Source: Lysobacter arvi
GTDB lineage: Bacteria > Pseudomonadota > Gammaproteobacteria > Xanthomonadales > Xanthomonadaceae
Reading direction: 5' to 3'
Assembly (NCBI GenBank): GCA_031216755.1
Contig: JARUHG010000004.1
Location: 300,677-364,676, forward strand
DNA length: 64,000 nucleotides
This document shows, one piece after another, positions 55,405 to 63,978 of this stretch (its first letter is position 1; every line of letters starts with the position of its first letter). Both the position numbers and the translations under genes were made by a program. The notes below the pieces were generated by a model. It was given only the letters and a program-made list of their open reading frames with translations, was not told the origin of the DNA and did not search any database.

Positions 55405-56739
55405 TCAGTTTTTCTTTGTCGCGGGCGCCGTTGCGCTCGCCACCGGCTTCTTGAGTTCCAGCAGCGCGGCCGCGATCGGTGCGTCGCCTTCGAGCACGTC
55501 GCCGGCGTTCTGGCCGGGCTGACCTTCCTCGCCGTCCTTCTCGCCATCGCCGCGCAGATGGCCCGGCAGGCTGGCTTCGCTGAAGTTGCGGATGCTCTTG
55601 TCGGCGTCCTTGCCCGGCTGCAGCACGACGTCCGGCGTGATGCCGAGCGCCTGGATCGATTTGCCGCTCGGCGTGTAATAGCGCGCGGTGGTGAGCTTCA
55701 CCGAATCGCCGTTGTCCAGCGGCAGCACGGTCTGCACGGAGCCCTTGCCGAAAGTGCGGCTGCCAACGATGCGCGCGCGATTGTTGTCGCGCAGTGCGCC
55801 GGCGAGCACTTCCGCGGCGCTCGCCGAACCGGCATCGACCAGCGCCACGACCGGCGCGCCGTCGAGGCGATCGCCCGGCGTCGCGCCGAATTCGGCGTCG
55901 CTGATCGCGATGCGGCCGCGCGTGGACACGATCTTGCCCTCGTCGAGCAGGTCGTCGGCGATCTGCACCGCGGAGGTGAGCAGGCCGCCCGGGTTGCTGC
56001 GCAGGTCGATCACCAGGCCGCGGAGCTTGCCGCCGGCCTGGGCCTTGAGCTTCTCCAGCTGACTTTCGAAGTCGGCCGCGGTGTCGGCCTGGAAGGCGCT
56101 GATGCGCACGTAGCCGTAGCCCGGTTCGAGCATGCGGCTCTTTACGCTCGCCACGCGGATCGTTTCGCGCATCAGCGTGACGTCGAACGGCTTGTCCTTG
56201 CCTTCGCGCACGATCGTGAGCGTGACCTTGCTGCCGGGTTCGCCGCGCAATGGCCCGGACTGATCGCCTTCGTCCGGCTTGAACGGCTTGCCGTCGATCG
56301 CGGTGATTACGTCGCCGGCCTTGATGCCCGCGCGCGCGGCGGGCGTGTCGTCGATCGGCGAGATCACGCGCAGCGAGCCGTCGGGCTGGCGCATCAGTTC
56401 CACCCCGACGCCGTCGTAGGCGCCGCGCGATTGTTCGTCGAAGCTCTCGGCGTCTTCCTTGTCGAGGTAGACACTGTGCGGATCCAGGTCGAACAGCAGC
56501 CCGCGAATCGCCGAATGCATCAGCTTCTGGTCTTCCACCGGCTCGACGTAGGCCTGCTTGACCGCGTTGTACACCGACACGTAGCGGCGGATTTCATCGA
56601 GCGGCACTTTCGCCTCGGCCGTCTCCGCGTCGGGCGACTCGATCGGCGCGTCGGCCGGCGGTGCGTCGGCCTCCTGCGCGGCGGCCGGCAGGGCGACGAA
56701 AGCGGCCAGGGCGAAGGGAGCGAGGCGACGCAGGGACAT
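55405..56739 (-). CDS. ctpA: Carboxyl-terminal processing protease (CtpA/S41)
   Basis: A 444-residue periplasmic protease. The signal peptide ends VALPAAAQ. The N-terminal region is DEIRRYVSVYNAVKQAYVEPVE, a PDZ domain spans about 90-170 (GVGVELMRQPDGSLRVISPI, AGIKAGDVITAIDG), and the S41 core has GYVRISAFQADTAADFE, LVIDLRSNPGGLL, nucleophile Ser307 in VDAGSASAAEVLAGAL and Lys332 in TFGKGSVQTVLPL. The C-terminal tail is acidic and Ala-rich. The position after gpmI and envC is conserved in many proteobacteria and suggests a role in cell-wall hydrolase control. The gap to envC is 151 bp. Confidence 0.95.
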   Translation of the reverse strand: MSLRRLAPFALAAFVALPAAAQEADAPPADAPIESPDAETAEAKVPLDEIRRYVSVYNAVKQAYVEPVEDQKLMHSAIRGLLFDLDPHSVYLDKEDAESFDEQSRGAYDGVGVELMRQPDGSLRVISPIDDTPAARAGIKAGDVITAIDGKPFKPDEGDQSGPLRGEPGSKVTLTIVREGKDKPFDVTLMRETIRVASVKSRMLEPGYGYVRISAFQADTAADFESQLEKLKAQAGGKLRGLVIDLRSNPGGLLTSAVQIADDLLDEGKIVSTRGRIAISDAEFGATPGDRLDGAPVVALVDAGSASAAEVLAGALRDNNRARIVGSRTFGKGSVQTVLPLDNGDSVKLTTARYYTPSGKSIQALGITPDVVLQPGKDADKSIRNFSEASLPGHLRGDGEKDGEEGQPGQNAGDVLEGDAPIAAALLELKKPVASATAPATKKN

Positions 56740-56890
56740 TCGGGCAACTCCGGTGGCGCGTGAGACGAAGCGGCCGTCCAGGACGGCTGGCCGGAGGCAT
56801 CCGGCGATGTGCCGTGATTATGGGCACGGCGGGGGAGCGCAATGGAAGGCTTTCGTTAATCCTCCCGGCAAGCGGATCGGGCGTTCAGCG

Positions 56891-58117
56891 TCAGCGACGC
56901 AGCCACGTTCCGGGATTGACAGGCGAACCGTTGCGTCGCAACTCAAAGTACAGCGCGGCGCGCCCGTGCCCGCCGGACGTGCCCACGGTGGCGACGGAAT
57001 CGCCGCGCCTGACCGCATCGCCGACGTCCTTGAGCAGCGCGTCGTTATGCGCATAGAGGCTCATGTAGCCGTTGCCGTGGTCGACGATCAGCAGCAGGCC
57101 GTAGCCAGTCATCCATTCGGCATAGACGACCTGTCCGTCGGCCACCGCCTTGACCGGCGTGCCGGCGGCCGCGGCGATCAGCAGGCCGTCGCTGTCGCGG
57201 CCGTCCGGCATGGTCCCGCCGAAGCCGGCCAGCAGCGCGCCCGACACCGGCCAGCCCAGCCCGCCGACCTGCGGCGTGGGCGCGCTGGCAACGACGGACG
57301 GCTTGCGGCGCGGCGGGGCGTCCTTGCCGACGGCCGTCTCACGCGCGGCGCGTTCGGCCGCGGCACGGCGTTGCGCTTCGGCCTTGGCGGCGGCGGCGCG
57401 GAGTTTCTTCAGCAGCTGCTCCAGGCCGGCGGCGTCGCGTCCGAGCTCGCGTTCGCGCGTGCTGCGGTCCTGGTAGCGCTCGTCCAGTTGCGCCACGAGC
57501 GATGCACGGGCCTTGCGGGCCTTCTGCAATTCGCCCAGCTGCGCGCGCTGCTGTTCGCGCGTGCGATCCAGTTCGCTGCGACGCTGCACGATCGCTTGCT
57601 CCACCGCATCGAGCTCGCGCAACTGGGCGTCGAGTTCGACGATGCGGCGCGTGCGATCGCGCTGCAGGTAGCCGTAGTACGCGAGCATGCGGTTGCCGTC
57701 GGCGACGCGATCCTGCGCGAGCAGCAGTTTGAGCGGCGCGTCCTGCCCCTGCAGATAGGCGGCGCGAAGCAGTTGCGCAAGTTCCTTCCGCTGCGCGCCC
57801 ATGCGGTCCTGCAACTGCGCGCGCTGTTCCTGCAGCGATGCGAGCGACGCCTGCTCCCTGGCCATGCGTGCCTCGATCTCGCGCAGGCGCCGGTTGGATT
57901 GGCCGACCTTTTCGTCGGCCTCGCGCAACTGGCGCGACGCGTTGCCGCGCTGGCCTTCGATCTTGCGTCGCTCGGCGGCGACCGACTTCAACTCGCGCTG
58001 GATCTTCTCCAGCTTGCGTTCGGCGTCGCGGCTGTTCTGCGCGGACGCGTTCGGCACCGGCGCGAGGCCGGCCACGAGCAGGGCCGCGCAGGTCACCGCA
58101 ACGACGACGCGCCGCAT
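56891..58117 (-). CDS. envC: Murein hydrolase activator EnvC
   Basis: A 408-residue periplasmic protein with a signal peptide, a long coiled coil (RKLEKIQRELKSVAAERRKIE ... DEKVGQSNRRLREIEARMAR ... RTREQQRAQLGELQKARK) and a C-terminal LytM domain. The LytM text VVYAEWMTGYGLLLIVDHGNG, LYAHNDALLKDVGDAVRRG and RAALYFELRRNGSPVNPGTWL follows E. coli EnvC, in which zinc ligands are lost (Y in place of H), so it should activate amidases rather than cut wall itself. It begins 4 bp after the gpmI stop. Length is close to E. coli EnvC (419). Confidence 0.95.
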   Translation of the reverse strand: MRRVVVAVTCAALLVAGLAPVPNASAQNSRDAERKLEKIQRELKSVAAERRKIEGQRGNASRQLREADEKVGQSNRRLREIEARMAREQASLASLQEQRAQLQDRMGAQRKELAQLLRAAYLQGQDAPLKLLLAQDRVADGNRMLAYYGYLQRDRTRRIVELDAQLRELDAVEQAIVQRRSELDRTREQQRAQLGELQKARKARASLVAQLDERYQDRSTRERELGRDAAGLEQLLKKLRAAAAKAEAQRRAAAERAARETAVGKDAPPRRKPSVVASAPTPQVGGLGWPVSGALLAGFGGTMPDGRDSDGLLIAAAAGTPVKAVADGQVVYAEWMTGYGLLLIVDHGNGYMSLYAHNDALLKDVGDAVRRGDSVATVGTSGGHGRAALYFELRRNGSPVNPGTWLRR

Positions 58118-58121
58118 CCGG

Positions 58122-59645
58122 TCAGCCCGCGAGCAGACTCGTCCCGCTCATCTCCGCCGGCTTCGGCACGCCGAGCAGGTCGAGGATGGTCGGTGCCACG
58201 TCGCGCAACGCGCCGCCGGAGCGCAGCGTCGCCGCGCGCGGGCCGAAGTAGACGAACGGCACCGGACCGACGGTGTGCGCGGTATGCGGCTGGCCGGTGG
58301 CGGGGTCGCGCATCATCTCGAGGTTGCCGTGGTCGGCGGTGATCAGCAGCGCACCACCGGTGTCGCGGACGGCCTGCGCGATCGCGCCGATCGCCACGTC
58401 CACCGCTTCGGCGGCCTTGATCGCGGCGGCGATGTCGCCGGTATGGCCGACCATGTCCGGGTTGGCGATGTTGCAGATGGCCACGTCGATCTCGCCGGAG
58501 CGGATCGCGGCGGTGAGCTTTTCGGTGACTTCCGGGCAGCTCATTTCCGGCTGGAGATCGTAGGTCGCGACCTTCGGGCTCGGCACGAGGATGCGCGTTT
58601 CGCCGGCGTATGGCTCCTCGCGGCCACCGCTGAAGAAGAACGTCACGTGCGCGTATTTCTCGGTTTCGGCGATGCGCAGCTGCTTCAGGCCGTTGTCGGC
58701 GAGTACTTCGCCCAGCGTGTGGCGCAGGTCGTCCGGACCGAAGGCTACGGGCGCCGGCAGCTTGGCGTCGTACTCGGTCAGGCACACGAAGCGCGAAAGC
58801 TTCGGCCGGCGCGCCTCGAATCCGGCGAACGCGGGCGACACGAACGCCGCGGTGATCTGCCGTGCGCGATCGGCGCGGAAGTTCATGAACACCACGGCAT
58901 CGCCGTCGGCCATCGGCAGGTGGCCTTCGATCACGGTCGGCGCGACGAACTCGTCGGTCTCGCCGCGTTCGTAGGCCTGCAGCAACGCTTCGATCGGCCC
59001 GGTGGTGACGTGTTCGCTCTTCGCCTCGACGATCGCATCCCAGGCGCGGTGCAGACGATCCCAGCGCTGGTCGCGGTCCATCGCGTAATAGCGGCCGCTG
59101 ACGCTGGCGACGCGCGCGTTGCCGAGCTTGCGGCACACGTCCTGCAACTTCGCCAGGCTCGGCTCGGCCGACTTGGGCGGCATGTCGCGGCCGTCGAGGA
59201 ACGCATGCACGGCCACCTTCGTCACGCCTGCCTGGCGGGCCAGTTCGAGCATCGCGAAGATGTGGTTCTCGTGGCTGTGCACGCCGCCGGGCGACAGCAG
59301 CCCCATGACGTGCAGCGTGCCGCCGCTCGATTGCGCCGCGGCGCACGCGGCGCGGAGTTCGTCGTTGCCGAAGAACGTGCCGTCCTCGATGGCCGCGTCG
59401 ATGCGCGTCAGGTCCTGGTAGACGATGCGGCCGGCGCCGAGGTTCATGTGGCCGACCTCGGAATTGCCCATCTGCCCGTCCGGCAGGCCGACATGGCGGC
59501 CTTCGGTATGGATCAGCGTGTGCGGCGCGGACGCGACGAGCGCGTCCCAGTTCGGCAGGCGCGCCTGGGCCAGCGCGTTGTCGGTCGGGTCGTCGCGATG
59601 CCCCCAGCCGTCGAGGATCAGCAGGACCACCGGTTTCGGGCGCAT
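58122..59645 (-). CDS. gpmI: 2,3-bisphosphoglycerate-independent phosphoglycerate mutase
   Basis: A 507-residue, two-manganese glycolytic enzyme interconverting 3- and 2-phosphoglycerate. Motifs: PKPVVLLILDGWGHRDDPTDNA (D12), nucleophile Ser62 in GQMGNSEVGHMNLGAGR, HVMGLLSPGGVHSHENH, HAFLDGRDMPP, SGRYYAMDRDQRW, NFRADRARQI, ICNIANPDMVGHTG and LLITADHGNLE. Length matches E. coli GpmI (514). The ATG at 59645 gives the conserved N-terminus; a GTG at 59660 with GGAA upstream is a possible alternative. A TACAAT on the minus strand at 59729-59734 could be its -10. It leads the gpmI-envC-ctpA cluster. Confidence 0.97.
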   Translation of the reverse strand: MRPKPVVLLILDGWGHRDDPTDNALAQARLPNWDALVASAPHTLIHTEGRHVGLPDGQMGNSEVGHMNLGAGRIVYQDLTRIDAAIEDGTFFGNDELRAACAAAQSSGGTLHVMGLLSPGGVHSHENHIFAMLELARQAGVTKVAVHAFLDGRDMPPKSAEPSLAKLQDVCRKLGNARVASVSGRYYAMDRDQRWDRLHRAWDAIVEAKSEHVTTGPIEALLQAYERGETDEFVAPTVIEGHLPMADGDAVVFMNFRADRARQITAAFVSPAFAGFEARRPKLSRFVCLTEYDAKLPAPVAFGPDDLRHTLGEVLADNGLKQLRIAETEKYAHVTFFFSGGREEPYAGETRILVPSPKVATYDLQPEMSCPEVTEKLTAAIRSGEIDVAICNIANPDMVGHTGDIAAAIKAAEAVDVAIGAIAQAVRDTGGALLITADHGNLEMMRDPATGQPHTAHTVGPVPFVYFGPRAATLRSGGALRDVAPTILDLLGVPKPAEMSGTSLLAG

Positions 59646-59810
59646 CGGGGAGGCTGGCACGTCGTGGGATTCCAGAGTGAGGGGCCAATGGTGACTTCGG
59701 GCACGGGTCCGCGCCGGCGATGGCTGCGATTGTAGCGAAGCGGTGTAAACCGATTCCGCCTTCAGCGCATCCGATGCCTTGAAGCCCGTCCCAACACGGA
59801 AACCGAAACG

Positions 59811-60473
59811 ATGCGAATCCGCTCCCTCTGCGTCCTGCCGCTCGCCCTGGCGCTGTCCGCGCCGGCGTTGGCCGCCCAGGACATCGACAAAGTCAACGGC
59901 AGCATCACCGTCGAAGCCGGCCAGACCGCCGGCGACCTGGAGACCGTGAACGGCTCCATCAAGATCGGCGCCGGCGCACGCACCGGCAAGGCCGAGACCG
60001 TCAACGGCAGCATCACCGTCGCGGAGAACGTCGAGGCCGGCGGCCTGGAAACGGTCAACGGCTCGATCCGCGTGGCCGGCAACGGCAAGCTCGCCAGCAG
60101 CCTGGCCACGGTCAACGGCGGCATTTTCATCGACCGCGGCGGCGACGTGCGCGGCGACATCGAGACCGTCAACGGTGCGATCGGCCTGGTCGATACCGAC
60201 CTGTCCGGCGGCATCACCACGGTGAACGGCGACGTGACGGTCGGCGTGAACTCGCACGTGAAGGGCGGGATCCGCTACACCAAGCCGAGCAGTTCGTGGT
60301 TCTCGTTCAACAAGCGCGACCCGAAGGTGATCATCGGGCCGAACGCGGTGGTCGACGGTCCGCTGGTGTTCGAGCGCAAGGTCGAGCTGTACGTCCACGA
60401 CACGGCGAAGATCGGCCAGGTCAGCGGTGCCACCGCCGTGCGCTACACGGGTTCGACGCCGCCGGGCCAGTAG
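59811..60473 (+). CDS. Exported protein of about seven 18-residue TVNGSI repeats
   Basis: A 220-residue periplasmic or surface protein. The signal peptide ends SAPALAAQ. Residues about 22-150 consist of seven or so tandem repeats of 18-19 residues, each with the core (E/T)TVNG(S/G/A)I and an alternating short strand: DKVNGSITVEAGQTAG, LETVNGSIKIGAGARTG, AETVNGSITVAENVEAG, LETVNGSIRVAGNGKLAS, LATVNGGIFIDRGGDVRG, IETVNGAIGLVDTDLSG, TTVNGDVTVGVNSHVKG. This regular pattern suggests a right- or left-handed beta-helix, as in bactofilins or DUF4097-type proteins. The C-terminal third carries VIIGPNAVVDGPLVFERKVELYV, bactofilin-like. Function is unknown. Confidence 0.78.
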   Translation: MRIRSLCVLPLALALSAPALAAQDIDKVNGSITVEAGQTAGDLETVNGSIKIGAGARTGKAETVNGSITVAENVEAGGLETVNGSIRVAGNGKLASSLATVNGGIFIDRGGDVRGDIETVNGAIGLVDTDLSGGITTVNGDVTVGVNSHVKGGIRYTKPSSSWFSFNKRDPKVIIGPNAVVDGPLVFERKVELYVHDTAKIGQVSGATAVRYTGSTPPGQ

Positions 60474-60528
60474 CCGGACGTCGCGTGAACTGCCGGACCG
60501 CGCACGGCCGCGGTCCGGAAACCATGCC

Positions 60529-60534
60529 TAGAAT
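60529..60534 (+). promoter_or_regulatory. TAGAAT -10-like element for the M28 peptidase gene
   Basis: TAGAAT lies 69 bp upstream of the ATG at 60604, which has a strong GGAGGT site. No good -35 is seen. Confidence 0.38.
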
Positions 60535-60603
60535 GGGGTTCGCTTCAGGGCGGCCCCGGAATGAGACGGGCCGTCGTGGAGCCTGGTCCATTCCGGAGGT
60601 CCC

Positions 60604-62358
60604 ATGTCCCGAGTTTCCCTGCTCAGCACGGCGGTAGCCGGCATCGTAGGCGCGATCGCGCTGGCCGCCTGCTCCAAGCCCAGCGACGCGCCCAGCACGG
60701 CCACGACGCAAACGCCCGCAGCGACGCCTGCGGCCGACAGCCATTCGTTCAACGACGCCATCAACGCGGCCGATTTCGCGCAGCACGTGAAGGTGCTCGC
60801 GTCGGACGAGTTCGAGGGGCGCGCGCCCGGCAGCGCCGGCGAAGAGAAGACCGTCCAGTACCTGGAAGCGCAGTTCAAGCGCATGGGGCTGAAGCCCGGC
60901 AATGGCGAGAGCTACTTCCAGACCGTGCCGATGGTGGAAACCACGGCGGACGAATCGGCCACGCTGAACATCGACGCCAAGGGCAAGCCGCACACGTTGA
61001 AGTTCGGCACTGACATGGTGGTGGGCACGCGCACAGGCCAGAAGGAAGTGAAGGTCGACGGCAGCCAGCTGGTGTTCGTCGGCTACGGGGTCAACGCGCC
61101 CGAGCAGAACTGGAACGATTACGCCGGCGTGGACGTGAAGGGCAAGACGGTCGTGATGTTCGTCAACGACCCGGGCTTCCACAGCCAGGATCCGAAGCTC
61201 TTCGAAGGCAAGCGGATGACGTACTACGGCCGCTGGACCTACAAGTTCGAGGAGGCCGCACGCCAGGGCGCTGCCGCCGCGATCATCATCCACGACACCG
61301 AAGGCGCATCCTACGGATGGGACGTGGTGAAGAATTCCTGGTCTGGCGCGCAATTCGACCTTCCTGCGAAGGACGATCCGGAACCGCGCCTCCCGGTGCA
61401 GGGCTGGATGACCGGCGACGCGGCGCGCTCGCTGCTGTCCGACCTCGGGCAGAACCTGGACGAGTTGTACAAGGCGGCGAACAAGCCCGGGTTCAAGGCG
61501 ATCCCGCTCGACGGCAGGCTCTCGGTGGACCTGAAGAGTACGACGAGCGAGAAGTCCTCGCGCAACGTGGTCGCGCTGCTGCCGGGCGCGAAGCGTCCGG
61601 ACGAGGCGATCGTCTACATGGCGCATTGGGACCATCTGGGCAACCACGGCCACGAGGCCGACGAGCACGGCGGCGCGGGCGCCGGCGAGCCGCACGCGGA
61701 CACGATCTACAACGGCGCGATCGACAACGCGACGGGCGTGGCCGGCATCCTGGAAATCGCCGAAGCCTTCAGCAAGCAGACGCCGCCGCCGGATCGTTCG
61801 CTGCTGTTCCTCGCCGTGACGCTGGAAGAGTCGGGCCTGCTGGGTTCCAAGTACTACGTCGCGCATCCGAGCATTCCGCTCAACAAGACGGTGGCGGTGA
61901 TCAACCTGGACGCCATGCCGGTGATCGGCCAGGCGAAGGACATGACGGTCGTCGGCTTCGGCAGCTCGGAGCTGGAAGACCTGCTCAAGGCACAAGCCGA
62001 AAGCCAGCAGCGCGTGCTGCACGCCGAGGCGACGCCGGAAGACGGCTTCTACTTCCGCTCCGATCACTTCAACTTCGCCAAGGCCGGCGTGCCGGCGCTG
62101 TACGCCAAGGGCGGCAACGACCTGATCGACGGCGGCGTCGACGCGGGCCGCAAGGCCGAATCCGATTACCGCGACAACCGCTACCACAAGCCGGGCGACC
62201 AGTTCGATCCGGCCTGGAAGATGGACGGCGTGGTGCAGGACCTGGAAGCGCTGTACGGCGTCGGCCGCACGTTGGCCGGCGACGAGCAGTGGCCGAACTG
62301 GTACGAGGGCAATGCCTTCCGCGGCGCCCACGACAAGCTGATGAAGTCGGCCAAGTAA
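60604..62358 (+). CDS. M28 family lipoprotein aminopeptidase
   Basis: A 584-residue dizinc peptidase. The N-terminus MSRVSLLSTAVAGIVGAIAL ends in lipobox AAC, so it is probably anchored in the envelope. The fold has a PA-like insert (about 110-280; GYGVNAPEQNWNDYAGVDVKG). The M28 metal sites are H341 in YMAHWDHLG, D374 in GAIDNATGVAG, E408/E409 in TLEESGLLGS, D436 in VINLDAMP and H488 in FRSDHFNFAK. This is the arrangement of secreted leucyl or glutaminyl-like aminopeptidases, which are abundant in proteolytic Lysobacter. GGAGGT precedes the ATG. Confidence 0.95.
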   Translation: MSRVSLLSTAVAGIVGAIALAACSKPSDAPSTATTQTPAATPAADSHSFNDAINAADFAQHVKVLASDEFEGRAPGSAGEEKTVQYLEAQFKRMGLKPGNGESYFQTVPMVETTADESATLNIDAKGKPHTLKFGTDMVVGTRTGQKEVKVDGSQLVFVGYGVNAPEQNWNDYAGVDVKGKTVVMFVNDPGFHSQDPKLFEGKRMTYYGRWTYKFEEAARQGAAAAIIIHDTEGASYGWDVVKNSWSGAQFDLPAKDDPEPRLPVQGWMTGDAARSLLSDLGQNLDELYKAANKPGFKAIPLDGRLSVDLKSTTSEKSSRNVVALLPGAKRPDEAIVYMAHWDHLGNHGHEADEHGGAGAGEPHADTIYNGAIDNATGVAGILEIAEAFSKQTPPPDRSLLFLAVTLEESGLLGSKYYVAHPSIPLNKTVAVINLDAMPVIGQAKDMTVVGFGSSELEDLLKAQAESQQRVLHAEATPEDGFYFRSDHFNFAKAGVPALYAKGGNDLIDGGVDAGRKAESDYRDNRYHKPGDQFDPAWKMDGVVQDLEALYGVGRTLAGDEQWPNWYEGNAFRGAHDKLMKSAK

Positions 62359-62449
62359 CCGCTGCCGGTATCGACACGCGACGGCGCCCACTCGGGCGCC
62401 GTTTCGTTTTGGGCTACGCTGTGGGCCTCTCCTGGCTCAAGGATCCGCC

Positions 62450-62848
62450 ATGACGCTTACCACCGCGTACGTATGTGTCCTGATCGCCGCCCTGCTGCCG
62501 TACCTGTGGGTCACCATCTCCAAGGCCAGCGGCGAACGCTACGACAATCGCGATCCGCGGCGCTGGCAGGAGAAGCAGCAGAGCCCGCGCGCCCAGCGCG
62601 CCTACGCAGCACAGCTCAACAGCTACGAAGCGTTCGCCCCGTTCGCGGCGGCGGTCGTGATGGCGCAACTCGCGGGCGTCGCGCACTCGCAGATCGCGGC
62701 GTTGTCCTTGGCGTTCGTGGCGTTGCGCGTGGTGCACGGGCTGGTCTACATCGCCGGCCTCCATTACGTGCGTTCGCTGGCCTGGGTACTGGGCCTGGCC
62801 TGCGTGATCTGGCTGTTCGTACAAGCCGCGCTGCACATCACGCCGTAG
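62450..62848 (+). CDS. MAPEG family membrane protein
   Basis: A 132-residue protein with four helices: TTAYVCVLIAALLPYLWVTI, NSYEAFAPFAAAVVMAQLAG, ALSLAFVALRVVHGLVYIAG and LAWVLGLACVIWLFVQAALH. RAQRAYAAQLNSYEAFAPF in helix 2 and RVVHGLVYIAGLHYVRSL match the bacterial MAPEG (microsomal glutathione S-transferase-like) family, in which the N-E pair contacts glutathione. It sits 23 bp before the dioxygenase gene and may share its transcript. Enzyme activity is not shown. Confidence 0.88.
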   Translation: MTLTTAYVCVLIAALLPYLWVTISKASGERYDNRDPRRWQEKQQSPRAQRAYAAQLNSYEAFAPFAAAVVMAQLAGVAHSQIAALSLAFVALRVVHGLVYIAGLHYVRSLAWVLGLACVIWLFVQAALHITP

Positions 62849-62871
62849 TCGGCGAGCGCATTCGAGGAGCC

Positions 62872-63609
62872 ATGTTGAACGCTACGCCTGCCATGCCGCT
62901 TTCGCCGGACGTCCTGCAGCACGCCCTTCAGGACGCTGGGTTCCGGTTCGTCGAAGGCGACGCGATGCGTGGGCTGCTGAAAGCCTTCGGCACCCTGTCG
63001 GACTGGAGCGCCTTCGCCGAGAGCTGGAACGCGCTTGAACCCGACACCTACCTGGCGAGCGTCGGATTGCACCGCCGCCGCAGGCACGCGGTTTTTTCCG
63101 CAACGCCTGAGGGAATCACGCGCGAGGCGCACCAGCCGCATTACCAGAGCCGCGACTACAACAGCCTGCAAGGCGGAATCGAACGCTGGTTCGCCCCGGT
63201 ACTACCCCAGGTTGCCGATAGCGCGAGTCTTCGCTGCATCCTGCAGTTCTGCCATGCATGCTTCGGTGCACTCGCCCCCAAGGCGACGCGCTGGCACATC
63301 GAACTGCATCAGTTCCGCATCGAGGCGCGACCGGGCGAGCCCGGGCAACCGACTCCGGAAGGCATCCATCGCGACGGCGTCGACTACGTCCTCGTGTTGC
63401 TCGTCGATCGACGGAACATCGCCAGCGGCACCACCACGATCCATGCCGCCGACGGCACGCTTCTAGGCAGCTTCACGCTTACCCGCCCGCTGGACGCGGC
63501 GCTCGTGGACGATGCTCGTGTTTTCCACGGCGTCACGCCCGTGGAGCCGGAAGATCCAACAAAACCTTCGCATCGCGATGTGCTGGTGGTGACCTTCCGC
63601 CAGCGTTGA
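62872..63609 (+). CDS. 2OG-Fe(II) dioxygenase (PF10014, amino-acid hydroxylase family)
   Basis: A 245-residue cytoplasmic protein. It shows the facial triad of the family: HRD in PEGIHRDGVDYVLVLLVDR and the distal His in DARVFHGVTPVEP, followed by HRDVLVVTFRQR, which holds the 2-oxoglutarate-binding Arg. These are features of PF10014 (2OG-Fe_Oxy_2), which includes the free-amino-acid hydroxylase IDO (isoleucine 4-hydroxylase) and BsmA. The substrate is probably a free amino acid but is not determined. The ATG has GAGGAG six bases upstream. It is the last gene before the rRNA operon. Confidence 0.85.
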   Translation: MLNATPAMPLSPDVLQHALQDAGFRFVEGDAMRGLLKAFGTLSDWSAFAESWNALEPDTYLASVGLHRRRRHAVFSATPEGITREAHQPHYQSRDYNSLQGGIERWFAPVLPQVADSASLRCILQFCHACFGALAPKATRWHIELHQFRIEARPGEPGQPTPEGIHRDGVDYVLVLLVDRRNIASGTTTIHAADGTLLGSFTLTRPLDAALVDDARVFHGVTPVEPEDPTKPSHRDVLVVTFRQR

Positions 63610-63932
63610 GTCGCCGTTCGCGGTCGGTTGGCGAGCGCGAATGGGCTCGCCGGTTTCATGTTCGGATTTCACCTCGTGGAGGCGCGGTCTTCGGAGCATC
63701 TGGAATGATCCACGGGCCGTGCGTCGGATTCGTAGCCGTGCGCAACCGCATAACGACTGCGTTGCGTCGTCGCTGGTTCGCGCGGATTAATCAAGCACGT
63801 TCAGCCGTGATCGGGGCTGGTTGCTGTTTGGCTCGCCGGGGCCCGGCCGCTCTGCAAGCGCAAATATGCCTTGACCGCCGGCAGGCGGGCGCAGCGGGTT
63901 AGCGTAGCTCGAGTACGGTTTAGCGTTGGCGC
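63610..63932. other. Intergenic region before the rRNA operon terminator
   Basis: About 320 bp between the dioxygenase stop and the rRNA terminator. The open frames found there are arginine-rich antisense-like text; I see no gene, repeat or clear promoter. Confidence 0.55.
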
Positions 63933-63968
63933 AAAAGAAGAAGGCCGGTCCTGTTGGACCGGCCTTCT
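63933..63968 (-). terminator. Intrinsic terminator of the rRNA operon
   Basis: AGAAGGCCGGTCC (63939-63951) pairs exactly with GGACCGGCCTTCT (63956-63968) around TGTT. On the minus strand it is followed by TCTTTTGC. It ends the transcript of the 5S gene directly to its right. Confidence 0.85.
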
Positions 63969-63978
63969 GGGGTAAAGC

